DNA of 64,000 nt. Origin: Bacteriovoracia bacterium (GTDB lineage: Bacteria; Bdellovibrionota; Bacteriovoracia; Bacteriovoracales; Bacteriovoracaceae). Made by a program: the position numbers and the translations under genes. Location of the stretch: the NCBI GenBank assembly GCA_030431635.1, contig JAUIIL010000011.1:1-64000 (forward strand), read 5' to 3'. The notes below the pieces were generated by a model. It ran no database searches and was not told where the DNA came from. It saw nothing but the letters and a program-made list of their open reading frames with translations. Shown here one piece after another: positions 24,534 through 33,085 of this stretch. The first letter of the stretch is position 1; the number at the start of each line of letters is the position of its first letter.

Positions 24534-24568
24534 ATTCCAGAAGCTCTTCAAAAGAGAGCTTCTGGAAT
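24534..24568 (+). terminator. strong bidirectional terminator hairpin
   Basis: ATTCCAGAAGCTC pairs perfectly with GAGCTTCTGGAAT around a 9-base loop. It lies between the 67-aa gene and the convergent kinase gene and can serve both. Confidence 0.75.
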
Positions 24569-24575
24569 AAAGCTT

Positions 24576-25085
24576 TTAGGATATAGTTGTTGTTAAAAAT
24601 TGTTTTTCATACTGATTAAGAGGTTCAAAGATTGATTCCATATAATCAAACATCTCTCTTGAAACATTCATTGAAAAACTTTCTCCCTTTTGAGAATTTC
24701 TTGTCTGAACTCTTTCCCATCTGATTTCTGGTGTATAATTAAGATAATGAATTTCTATTTTTTGGTTTAGCTCTTGGCCCAATTCCAAATATTTTTTCCG
24801 ATGTGATGAACTTGTAAAACCAAGATCAAGAATACATGGAGTACTACTTTGGGCTAAATGAGTTATTTGCTGACGGATAAAAGCTTCACACCTCTCAATT
24901 CTTTGAAGGTACCATTGTTGATTTTCTTGAAACCATTCTATACTTGGTTTTTGAGGCATATCTTGCCAAAAAAGGTTAACCATCCAGGTATCAATGGAGA
25001 ATAAAAGCCCGTTCTTCTGTTTTTCTAGTCTGAGCCCATAGGTTGTTTTTCCAGCTCCGGTTTGGCCAATAATAAGTGCTAGCAT
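24576..25085 (-). CDS. P-loop kinase, AAA_33/zeta-like
   Basis: A 169-aa cytosolic protein with Walker A LIIGQTGAGKTTYG at residues 4-17, LLFSIDTWMVNLFW (substrate Asp) near 28-41, a Walker-B-like CILDLGFTSS and a lid ERVQTRN. This layout is typical of small AAA_33 nucleoside/antibiotic-type kinases with unassigned substrates. It is convergent with the sigma-54 67-aa gene and monocistronic. No antitoxin partner is adjacent, so a zeta toxin is unlikely. Confidence 0.8.
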   Translation of the reverse strand: MLALIIGQTGAGKTTYGLRLEKQKNGLLFSIDTWMVNLFWQDMPQKPSIEWFQENQQWYLQRIERCEAFIRQQITHLAQSSTPCILDLGFTSSSHRKKYLELGQELNQKIEIHYLNYTPEIRWERVQTRNSQKGESFSMNVSREMFDYMESIFEPLNQYEKQFLTTTIS

Positions 25086-25244
25086 TGCTCCTCCAGTTAT
25101 CTTCTTGTTTTTATTTTCTTCAGATGACCTAAGTATTTAAAATCTCATGACATTAATATATCAAATTTTCACGTAAGATAAACATGACTTGATGAGTCGT
25201 GAGGCTACATATAACTTCTCTCTATCTCGATTATAAAGGTATAA

Positions 25245-26480
25245 ATGCAATTACTCATTTTTCTTTTGCTTTTTATTTCTCATACCAGAGCTTCGTATCT
25301 TTGTGATAATCTCATGCAATCTGAATTAAACAGTCCTGCTGAAAAGTTTGTTAACTTCCTTCAGCATATCAATGAGTCCAATCTTCTTACATTAGAAAAT
25401 TGGATTGAGTTACACCAACGGTTTATTAATGCTAATCCTATCAACCCTTTTGGAAATAAAACACTGAGTAAGCAGAATTCTGTTTATGAGCGTATCTTTG
25501 AGGATTACATCGAAGATGAAGAAACTTACAGCTCAAAGATTGTGCTGAACTGGATTGAAGAGAAAATACAAAACTCGAAACGAGAGGCAGGACAACAAAA
25601 AAAAATAAGTGCGAAAACAAAATATTTTTATGCAGATATAATAAAGGGAGAGCTTCCACCTGGAGAGGTTTATAGAGACGCGAAATTAGGTAATACTGGT
25701 ATAGTGGCCATTACGCATGGACTAGAAGTGATGACAACTCCTGTGACAAATGCTCAGTGGTATTCAGTTTTTTATAACGGAGTTGAAAATATTCCCGAAG
25801 GACTTATCAATTTAGAAACAGAGGGGTTTCCACGAGTTCAAACAACTTATTCATCAAAAATAGCTTTTGCTAACAAGCTATCTGAACTACATGGCTTTGA
25901 ACCAGTTTATGACAAAGTGGAAAACTTTGACGATCTCATTGAAGAAGATGAGGAAGCTGTTTTAGGAAATCTAGGTCATGGAGAGGGAAATGAGTTAAGT
26001 GTAAATCTCTATAGGTTAAATAGAAATGAATCTTTTTATAAGAGAAATGGTTATAGATTACCAACTTATGATGAGCAAACCTATCTTTTTTATAAAGGAC
26101 TTGAAGCAAACAATCGAACCATACAATCTAATTTGAATGAGTTTGCAGTTTTTAATCAAGAAAAAGTAAGTCGTGTCGCAACGAAGAGATCGTTTAAAAT
26201 AAACGGAATTAAGTATTTTGATATTATTGGAAATGTATCGGAAACATCTCAGTTCAGTTTTAAAGAAAGAGGTGCTTGTTTTGTTTCTACTTCAGATCCT
26301 GCTAAACCATATGTGACAAAGTATCTTAACACGTCACCTCCTCCAATCTGTGGAATGATGTCGTTAGGTCGTTTTGCTGGAAGTTATTTCGACAGAAGTA
26401 TTTTAATGCTTAATGGAGAAGTGGAGCTTAATCAGCTAAATGAGCAAACGGGCTTTAGGTTAGTAAGGACTTTGAAATGA
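25245..26480 (+). CDS. exported FGE/SUMF1-like protein, paralog 1
   Basis: A 411-aa protein with a signal peptide (LLIFLLLFISHTRA). Residues about 20-140 are a helical region including NLMQSELNSPAEKFVNFLQ. Residues about 150-410 resemble the formylglycine-generating-enzyme/sulfatase-modifying fold: VMTTPVTNAQWYSVF, FANKLSELHGFEPVYD, GYRLPTYDEQTYLF, FDIIGNVSE and a closing GFRLVRTLK. The catalytic cysteine pair of true FGE is not evident, so a structural or binding role is likely. It is first of three overlapping paralogs (4-base overlap, ATGA). Confidence 0.8.
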   Translation: MQLLIFLLLFISHTRASYLCDNLMQSELNSPAEKFVNFLQHINESNLLTLENWIELHQRFINANPINPFGNKTLSKQNSVYERIFEDYIEDEETYSSKIVLNWIEEKIQNSKREAGQQKKISAKTKYFYADIIKGELPPGEVYRDAKLGNTGIVAITHGLEVMTTPVTNAQWYSVFYNGVENIPEGLINLETEGFPRVQTTYSSKIAFANKLSELHGFEPVYDKVENFDDLIEEDEEAVLGNLGHGEGNELSVNLYRLNRNESFYKRNGYRLPTYDEQTYLFYKGLEANNRTIQSNLNEFAVFNQEKVSRVATKRSFKINGIKYFDIIGNVSETSQFSFKERGACFVSTSDPAKPYVTKYLNTSPPPICGMMSLGRFAGSYFDRSILMLNGEVELNQLNEQTGFRLVRTLK

Positions 26481-27583
26481 AAGTTTTTTTTCTTCTCATC
26501 TTTATTATCTCAAGCTCTTCATATGGAAAACCTATATGTAATTTAAATTTCTTTGCTGAAGAAATAAGTGAAGAGAACGTTCAGAGTCTTTTTGAATCTT
26601 ATTTGAAATATTTGGTTGATGAAAAAATCCTTGATAGCGAAATAATTGATGAATTTGTGGCGAGGCTTGAAGTAGAACAACTCATGAATCCTTTTAGTTT
26701 GATGAGTTTTTCTAAAGAAGTAGAGCTACATGAAAAGATTTTTCAAGACTATATTGACTCAGAACTTCTTGATTTAGAAAGAGTACGATCCTTCCTGAGA
26801 AGAGTTCAACAAAAAGAAGGAAAGGAGAGAGTCGAGAGAAAAGTCATAGAGGAAGAGTTTGAGTCTCCTTATCTTCCTATTGAATTTGGAGTTATTGGAC
26901 CTAATGATGGACATTTAGATTACTCTTTTGAAACGATGACAATTCCAGTGACAGAAAGTCATTGGTCTCAGGTCTTTGGTAAAGAATTGAGACAACTAAA
27001 GCGAGAATTAATTCATTCAGATTTGCCTAAAGTGGATATCAGTGCTTATTCTCAGATGGTTTTTGCTGATAGACTCTCTCAACAAAAGGGATTCCAATCT
27101 GTTTTTAATTTAGGTCTTAATCAAGAAGAGGTTAAGCAAGCAGCGATGGGAGAACTTTATATCCCAGATGACCTTCATTTTTTATTTCAAGGTAACTATC
27201 TTGAACAAGAAGGCTATAGACTTCCAACTAAGACTGAAAGAGCGATCATGGTTATTAAAATGTACTCTTCTCTTGGAAAAGAGCATTTCCTTTTTAATAG
27301 AAGCAAATATGCGTCTTATAATATTCGAGAGAGACAACTAATAGGAGGAACAAATCCTGTTAATATAAACGGTCGAGATTTTTATGATTTGCTTGGTAAT
27401 ATAGAAGAATCTCACTTTGATGATTTAAGTTTTTCAGAAAATACAGGAGTAACTAAAATGTCATTATGTTATGTTTCAGGAGGAATCAAAAAAACATACG
27501 GAGCGTCTCTACTGGGAAATCAAGCTGGATGTTCTCATCGGTCCGACATTATGGGGTTTAGACTTGTGCGGACTTTAAAATGA
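26477..27583 (+). CDS. exported FGE/SUMF1-like protein, paralog 2
   Basis: A 368-aa paralog with signal peptide (FFLLIFIISSSSYG). Same layout as its neighbours: helical N-terminal third, then MTIPVTESHWSQVFG, GYRLPTKTERAIM, FYDLLGNIEESHF and the terminal GFRLVRTLK. A block of about 160 bases (26741-26900), encoding a charged helix LERVRSFLRRVQQKEGKERV, is almost identical to paralog 3. It overlaps both neighbours by four bases, so all three are translated together. Confidence 0.8.
   Translation: MKVFFLLIFIISSSSYGKPICNLNFFAEEISEENVQSLFESYLKYLVDEKILDSEIIDEFVARLEVEQLMNPFSLMSFSKEVELHEKIFQDYIDSELLDLERVRSFLRRVQQKEGKERVERKVIEEEFESPYLPIEFGVIGPNDGHLDYSFETMTIPVTESHWSQVFGKELRQLKRELIHSDLPKVDISAYSQMVFADRLSQQKGFQSVFNLGLNQEEVKQAAMGELYIPDDLHFLFQGNYLEQEGYRLPTKTERAIMVIKMYSSLGKEHFLFNRSKYASYNIRERQLIGGTNPVNINGRDFYDLLGNIEESHFDDLSFSENTGVTKMSLCYVSGGIKKTYGASLLGNQAGCSHRSDIMGFRLVRTLK
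26741..26900 (+). repeat. near-identical block shared with 27844-28003
   Basis: The first 137 bases differ at one position from 27844-27980, and the following bases by only a few, while flanking parts of the two genes are far more diverged. This is the pattern of recent gene conversion or duplication. Confidence 0.85.
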
Positions 27584-28695
27584 GAGGTTTAATTTTGATC
27601 ATTGCTCTGACTTTTTTTTCCATAGCTAATATTAATGCTGCCAGTTTGTGTGATATTTCTTTTTTTTCTGGGCATGATAAGAATACTGAAAAATTTATTA
27701 ATTTCTTAGGCCATATAAATGAAGAGAAAGTTTTACCTGAAGATGTTTTTCAAGAGTTCATTGATAGAGTTAATTCTGGAAACCTCATAAATCCATTTGA
27801 GTTAGTTGCTTTCTCTAAAGAAGTAGAGCTGTATGGCAAGGTTTTTCAAGACTATGTTGACTCAGAACTTCTTGATTTAGAAAGAGTACGATCCTTCCTG
27901 AGAAGAGTTCAACAAAAAGAAGGAAAGGAGAGAGTCGAGAGAAAAGTCATAGAGGAAGAGTTTGAGTCTCCTTATCTTCCAATCGAATTTGGAGTTATTG
28001 AACCAGATGGTGGAGCTCTTCATTATCCTCTTGAAGTAATGACGACTCCTATAACACAAAGCCACTGGAGTGAAGTTTTTGAGAGAGAACTTCTGGAACT
28101 TAACCAGGAATTGATTCTCTCAGATCTACCGAAGGTAAATATAAACGCATTTTCTCAAATGGTTTTTGCTGATAAGCTATCGAAACAAAAAAACTTAATA
28201 CCAACTTTCAACCTAGATGAAAGTCAAAAATCCCATGGAGAAGCGAGTTTAGGGAGTTGGTTTAACTTTGATGATCAAAAGTTTTTTTTCAAAGGAGATT
28301 ATCTAGAATCAGAAGGGTATCGTTTCCCAACAATTAATGAAAGAGATTATATTAGAAAAAAAGCTTTCAAGTCTGTTGGAGGAGAAAAAGCATATCGCGA
28401 AAGGTTAAACGATTTTGCTGTTTTTTCAGAACAAAACTATGAAAGCGCTCAAGACGTTATCTTGAGAAAAGGGATTGATATCGATGGCAGTAAATATTTT
28501 GACTTACTGGGAAATGTTGATGAAGCACATATTTATAATATTGAGAAACTAGGTGAAGAAAATTTTATTGAATTAATGTTCTATACAGGCTCATTTAAAT
28601 CAAGTTTCTCTAGTAGCTTTTGGGGGGTTGAAACCAGTTTTACTGATAAAAGGAATTATTTTGGTGGTAGACTTGTACGAACTCTAAAAAAGTAG
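27580..28695 (+). CDS. exported FGE/SUMF1-like protein, paralog 3
   Basis: A 371-aa paralog with signal peptide (ILIIALTFFSIANINA). It has the FGE-like elements VMTTPITQSHWSEVF, FADKLSKQKNLIPTFN, GYRFPTINERDYI, FDLLGNVDEAH and GGRLVRTLKK. Paralogs 1-3 diverge most in the middle, as expected of proteins with different partners. The gene ends the cluster; 90 bases later an IS256 scar begins. The GGCC-poor base use of all three suggests acquisition or a distinct evolutionary history. Confidence 0.8.
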   Translation: MRGLILIIALTFFSIANINAASLCDISFFSGHDKNTEKFINFLGHINEEKVLPEDVFQEFIDRVNSGNLINPFELVAFSKEVELYGKVFQDYVDSELLDLERVRSFLRRVQQKEGKERVERKVIEEEFESPYLPIEFGVIEPDGGALHYPLEVMTTPITQSHWSEVFERELLELNQELILSDLPKVNINAFSQMVFADKLSKQKNLIPTFNLDESQKSHGEASLGSWFNFDDQKFFFKGDYLESEGYRFPTINERDYIRKKAFKSVGGEKAYRERLNDFAVFSEQNYESAQDVILRKGIDIDGSKYFDLLGNVDEAHIYNIEKLGEENFIELMFYTGSFKSSFSSSFWGVETSFTDKRNYFGGRLVRTLKK

Positions 28696-28780
28696 TTTTA
28701 AACTTTGGGAGTGCCCTAAATACTGTGTTTTAGACTAACTGAATTATTCAAGTCAAACTTACAAACTAAGGAGTTTGATT

Positions 28781-29120
28781 ATGAACACAAAAAAACAGTC
28801 CCCAAAACCAATCGGCTAACGTTCAAAATCTAGATGATTTGTTCGCAGAGAATGGAATCGTCCAGAATCTTGTGACATCCACAGTTGAGACAATTCTCAA
28901 AGGTGAACCTGAAGACCACTTGGGTTACACTTATCGTCAGATGAGAAAGGGAACAAAGAATCGTTCCATTTTTCCAACTGATGATTCCCTTTTCAAGCTA
29001 TTATATCTCGTGAGCAGAGACGTTTCTAAGAAATGGAATACTCCAAAGTGGAACTGGGGCATGATTATCTCTCAGCTTTCGATTCATTTTGAGGGTAGAA
29101 TTAAACTTGGTTTGATGTAG
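28781..29120 (+). pseudogene. internally deleted IS256-family transposase
   Basis: An ATG with GGAG upstream starts MNTKKQSPKP, but the frame breaks near 28812. The continuing frame (ANVQNLDDLFAENGIVQNLV then ETILKGEPEDHLGYTYRQM) is the IS256 N-terminus. It jumps directly to FPTDDSLFKLLYLVSRDVSK then WNTPKWNWGMIISQLSIHFE, the IS256 C-terminus. The DDE catalytic middle is missing. About 400 codons have collapsed to about 110, so it cannot move on its own. Confidence 0.85.
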
Positions 29121-29235
29121 GTACTGGCCCTTCGGGACTACATTCAAGAAGCCTAAGCTACAGGCAAACTGAAATAAGTTCTTCATATTTAAAAGAATCT
29201 TTTAGATTTGTTTAAAGATGTTCTTTAACGAAAAA

Positions 29236-29934
29236 TTACTGAAGAGTTGCAGTAGAATCAACTTGCTCTTTTACAACCTCTTTAACCTCATTATAAAGTT
29301 TAATGAAACCATTTCTTCCACTTCTATTAACCTTTTCATCTAATCTTTGTACATAAAGGTTTTGTGTCGCCAAATCGTCTTGGCATTCCTTTAAATTATC
29401 TGAACAAGTTGCATACTTTCCAGAGTCTTCTTCTAGAGTGATTTTTTGTTCCTTCAATTTCTTATTCTCTTCTTCAAGAGCTGAAATCTTATTCTTCATT
29501 TCTTGATAGACTTGATTTAATAAACCTATCTTGGTGGAGTCTGGATTTTGCATATACATAGATTGTTGGAAGCCATCAAATTGTCCTTGATTACCAAAGT
29601 TGCTCTGTTGGTAGGGATTATAAGCAGGATTATATACTGGAGCACTCATTGTTATAAATAACCCCTTAATCAATTTATCTGTTTCCGAGTCATTCTCAGA
29701 TGGCGCCACTACCTCAAAATGCTTTCGAGTATGAAGGTTCTTATTTATTTCTTCTGAATTTTCTTTATAGGTTTTCCCTACTCTTTCGTATTCTTGCAAA
29801 GCAAGGTCTTTCAAGCTTTTATTAGTCTTCTGCACAAATTCGTTATAAGCTTTTTCTTCTTTCTCTTCATTCGTTTGTGCAAACAAGTAAGAGTTAAGAA
29901 TAAACGCCATAAAAAAAGTTATTAAAAGTCTCAT
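29236..29934 (-). CDS. exported coiled-coil protein, unknown
   Basis: A 232-aa protein. The start at 29934 follows GGAGG and gives a signal peptide (LLITFFMAFILNSYLFA). The mature part has two helical segments, a middle Asn/Gln/Pro/Tyr-rich stretch (PAYNPYQQSNFGNQGQFDGF), and a strong coiled coil near 150-185 (YQEMKNKISALEEENKKLKE) followed by cysteines (YATCSDNLKECQDD). No family is recognised; periplasmic or surface location is inferred from the signal. Confidence 0.65.
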   Translation of the reverse strand: MRLLITFFMAFILNSYLFAQTNEEKEEKAYNEFVQKTNKSLKDLALQEYERVGKTYKENSEEINKNLHTRKHFEVVAPSENDSETDKLIKGLFITMSAPVYNPAYNPYQQSNFGNQGQFDGFQQSMYMQNPDSTKIGLLNQVYQEMKNKISALEEENKKLKEQKITLEEDSGKYATCSDNLKECQDDLATQNLYVQRLDEKVNRSGRNGFIKLYNEVKEVVKEQVDSTATLQ

Positions 29935-30199
29935 CGTTTCCTCCACTCAAAATACAATTGCTTGTCGGAATAAGGAGAACATAACTTGAGAGTTTTATCA
30001 ATGAAGCTTGAATAACAGATACTTAGGTTTAAGCTAACTCTTAAAAATTATCTTTCCAATACTTAGCAGAATGATTTCAGTCAGCTGCATACCTGTGAAT
30101 TAACGGTTTGACTGATTCTCTAGAGATGGATAAGTTAAGGCTTTAACCAACGACTTGAATCTCAGGAAGTCTGGTCAGAAACAAAATTCAGTACACTCC

Positions 30200-30655
30200 C
30201 TAAACTTTCTTTTTTGAGGTTGCTTTTTTCTTAACTACTTTCTTACTAGCTTTCTTTTTGGTTACTTTCTTTGTCGCTTTTTTCTTAGAGACTTTCTTTT
30301 TTGAAACTTTTTTCTTCGTCGCCTTTTTAGCAGCTTCTCCAAGTTTATCTAAAGTCTTTTGCAATTTTGTAATTTCTTTTTTTTGCTTTTCTAGAAAATT
30401 CTTGGCCCTCTTTACTTCAGCATCAATTGTTTTTTGAAGTAATTTTTCAATTTGCCTTTTTTCTTGAGCAAACTTTCTCTTGAGAACACTTATATCTTTA
30501 TCAACGTATTTTTTGAGGTCTTTCTCTGCTTGAAGAACCATTTTTTTCACAGTTGCTTGAACTTCTTTGATATTATGCTCTTTGACGAATTGGTTAATAT
30601 CTTTTTTTAGTGAGTTCATATTAGAAAGAAAACTTTTTTTGGCCTTTTGGTTCAT
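30200..30655 (-). CDS. lysine-rich histone-H1-like protein
   Basis: A 151-aa protein; the start at 30655 has GGAG upstream, unlike the longer frame from 30727. Residues 1-110 are a long charged helix, predicted coiled coil (KRKFAQEKRQIEKLLQKT). Residues about 112-151 are almost only K, A, T, S and V in KKKVSKKKxTKK-type repeats, as in bacterial histone H1-like tails. A cytosolic DNA- or RNA-condensing role is likely. The 265 bases upstream of the neighbouring gene (29935-30199) show nothing else. Confidence 0.72.
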   Translation of the reverse strand: MNQKAKKSFLSNMNSLKKDINQFVKEHNIKEVQATVKKMVLQAEKDLKKYVDKDISVLKRKFAQEKRQIEKLLQKTIDAEVKRAKNFLEKQKKEITKLQKTLDKLGEAAKKATKKKVSKKKVSKKKATKKVTKKKASKKVVKKKATSKKKV

Positions 30656-30841
30656 TGGGGCTCCTTCCTCTTTTGTTGCGCACGGGTGTGCTCTTAGGTA
30701 GTATAACCTCTTATCGACCGCTTTCAAAGAGAATTTAGAATTCTTTGATGATCAGACTTTTAATAAAGAAAGCTTTGTTGACTCATGGGTTAGACAAAGG
30801 TACTTAAAACTCGTTAATAACTTGTTTTTAAAGGGTTTTTT

Positions 30842-32200
30842 ATGAAAAACGAGGGCCAAGGTAGAGTCATGGTTATTGGTGCTGGAATGGCCGGGTGTGA
30901 TGCAGCTTATTTTTTGGCCCAAAACGGGGTTCAAGTTGTCTTGATGGAAAGTAAAAGAGTAGAGCTTAACCCTGCTCAAAAAATAAGTGATTTTGCAGAG
31001 TTAGTTTGTACCAACTCTCTCAAATCAACCAATGTAGCGAGTGCTCATGGTCTTCTTAAGATTGAAATGAGTGCTTTAGGCTCCCTTATTCTTAACTCGG
31101 CCAAAGACAGTGCTGTTCCAGCTGGGGATGCTTTGGCAGTAGAAAGAGAGAAATTTTCGGGCTTAGTGACTCAAACCCTGAAAGAGCATCCAAATATAGA
31201 GGTCATTGATAAAATAGCTGAGAATCCACTTGAGCAGATGAAGAGTTTTTCTTGTGACTATTGTATTGTGGCCACGGGTCCTCTGACTTCAAAACCTTTG
31301 GAGAATTGGATTCAACAAGAATTGAGTTCTGATGACTTTTATTTTTATGATGCTATTGCTCCTGTGGTTGATTCAGACTCTCTTGATTACTCAAAACTTT
31401 ATTTTAAAGATAGACATAAAGAGGCAAGTGAATCTGCTGATTATCTTAATGCTCCATTGGATGAAAAACAATATTACGAATTTATAAAGGAGCTAGTGAA
31501 CGCTGAAAAAGTACCTGCTCAAAAATTTGAAGACTATAAATTTTTTGAAAGCTGTCTTCCAGTCGATATCATGGCCGAAAGAGGTCCTGATACTGCAAGG
31601 TTTTCTTGTATGAAGCCCATCGGTCTTGAGCAAGAAGGGCAGGAGAGCCCATATGCTGTTGTTCAACTAAGAAAAGAAAATTTACTTGGATCTGCTTTTA
31701 ATCTGGTTGGATTTCAAAATAGGCTTACTTTCAAAGAACAGATTCGAGTTTTTAGAAAAATCCCAGGATTTGAAAATGCGAGCTTTATTCATTTGGGCTC
31801 TGTTCATAGAAACTCATTTCTCAATTCGAGAAAACTTCTCCATTTTGATATGAGTTCAAAAAAATTTCCTCAACTCTATTTTGCCGGCCAAATAACAGGA
31901 GTCGAGGGCTATACAGAAAGTGCAAGTATGGGACTCTATGTGGCCTATCAACTGTTGCGTAAAATAAAAAAACAACCGATTAATCCATGGCCCAAAGAAA
32001 CGGCCATAGGAGCTCTTGTTAATTATATTATGACTGTTCAGAAACCAACTCCATCAAACATTAACTTTGGTCTCATTCCTTCAATCGTTTTAACGAAAGA
32101 GCAGCGAAAGTCAAAGGATCGCAAAAAAATCAAAAAAGAACTTGTGGCCCAAAAAGCACAAGAGGTATTTCGCTTCTTTATGCAAAATGAGAATGTTTAA
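30842..32200 (+). CDS. trmFO: tRNA m5U54 methyltransferase TrmFO
   Basis: A 452-aa flavoprotein that makes 5-methyluridine at position 54 of tRNA using methylenetetrahydrofolate. The FAD site VMVIGAGMAGCDAAY (9-23), ELVCTNSLKS with the family cysteine, AVPAGDALAVERE, and the C-terminal blocks FQNRLTFKEQIRVF and LYFAGQITGVEGYTESASMG are all characteristic and full length. AAGGG precedes the start. Its TAA overlaps the next gene's ATG (TAATG), forming a small operon with a transporter and a glycosyltransferase-like gene. Confidence 0.96.
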   Translation: MKNEGQGRVMVIGAGMAGCDAAYFLAQNGVQVVLMESKRVELNPAQKISDFAELVCTNSLKSTNVASAHGLLKIEMSALGSLILNSAKDSAVPAGDALAVEREKFSGLVTQTLKEHPNIEVIDKIAENPLEQMKSFSCDYCIVATGPLTSKPLENWIQQELSSDDFYFYDAIAPVVDSDSLDYSKLYFKDRHKEASESADYLNAPLDEKQYYEFIKELVNAEKVPAQKFEDYKFFESCLPVDIMAERGPDTARFSCMKPIGLEQEGQESPYAVVQLRKENLLGSAFNLVGFQNRLTFKEQIRVFRKIPGFENASFIHLGSVHRNSFLNSRKLLHFDMSSKKFPQLYFAGQITGVEGYTESASMGLYVAYQLLRKIKKQPINPWPKETAIGALVNYIMTVQKPTPSNINFGLIPSIVLTKEQRKSKDRKKIKKELVAQKAQEVFRFFMQNENV

Positions 32201-33084
32201 TGAGCGGTATTTTCTTTATCTTTGGAGCTTGTTTTTTATGGGCCATTGATACCCTTGTAAGATATCCCCTTATCTCTGAGGGAGTAAGTTCTCTTGAAAT
32301 TGTGACGATAGAGCATGTTATACTCACTATTTTTTTTAGTTATTTTTTAATAAAAAAAGTAGTCAAGATTGGAGAAATTAAGCTTGCTCATCTTTTTTAT
32401 TTTTTCATGGTCGGAGTGATGGGTTCAGCAGTTGCGACTCTTAGTTTTACAAAAGCTTTTACTGTAATGAATCCATCTGTCGTTATCCTACTACAGAAAT
32501 TTCAGCCTGTTTTGGCCATTATTTTGGCCCGGATAGTTTTGAAAGAGAGTATTAAGAAGAATTTTATTATTTGGGCCACAGTTTGTCTTGTGGGAGGGTT
32601 TTTAATAGGGCATGAACAGGTTCAAGAGCTTTTAAAAACTCAGACTAATCCGCTAAATTTATCAACTGGAATGATTTGGGTTCTTATTTCTATTGTTGGT
32701 TGGGCCAGTGCAACTGTTTTTGGAAAAAAACTTGTACTCGAAGGATATAAGGAATTAGAAATCATGGCCGGGCGTTTTTTGTTGGGTTTTCTTGTTTTAG
32801 TACCAATCTACACAAAGACGCACTCCTTAGAGTTACCAGGTTCTGTATCTATGTTAAAAATATTTATCATGGTGATCCTCTCTGGAGTGTTGGCTATGTT
32901 TTTATATTATCAAGGTCTTCGAAGAATCTCGGCCAGGGCCTGTGCTTTAGCCGAAACTTTTTTTCCTTTTTGTGCCGTTGTTTCCAACTGGATTTTTTTG
33001 GATAAGACTTTAACTTTTTATCAAATAGTGGGGGGGAGTATTCTTGTTGTTGCTTCCTCTATTATTCAAATTAAAAGATATTAA
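32200..33084 (+). CDS. EamA/DMT-family transporter
   Basis: A 294-aa inner-membrane protein with ten predicted helices in two five-helix EamA halves (first half GIFFIFGACFLWAIDTLVRY; second half from about residue 150, GMIWVLISIVGWASATVFGK). LSFTKAFTVMNPSVVILLQKF and LYYQGLRRISARACALAETF are the conserved helix 3-4 and 8-9 turns. Substrate is not predictable; members export amino acids or metabolites. Start overlaps trmFO stop. Confidence 0.88.
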   Translation: MSGIFFIFGACFLWAIDTLVRYPLISEGVSSLEIVTIEHVILTIFFSYFLIKKVVKIGEIKLAHLFYFFMVGVMGSAVATLSFTKAFTVMNPSVVILLQKFQPVLAIILARIVLKESIKKNFIIWATVCLVGGFLIGHEQVQELLKTQTNPLNLSTGMIWVLISIVGWASATVFGKKLVLEGYKELEIMAGRFLLGFLVLVPIYTKTHSLELPGSVSMLKIFIMVILSGVLAMFLYYQGLRRISARACALAETFFPFCAVVSNWIFLDKTLTFYQIVGGSILVVASSIIQIKRY

Positions 33085-33085
33085 A

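Noticed and set aside
24279-24551. Minus-strand ORF opposite the 67-aa gene
   Set aside because: No ribosome-binding site or promoter for it, while the plus-strand ORF has AAGGAGG, a sigma-54 promoter and a terminator.
24576-25085. Zeta toxin of an epsilon-zeta system
   Set aside because: No antitoxin gene is adjacent and the protein is shorter than zeta toxins. A generic AAA_33 kinase fits.
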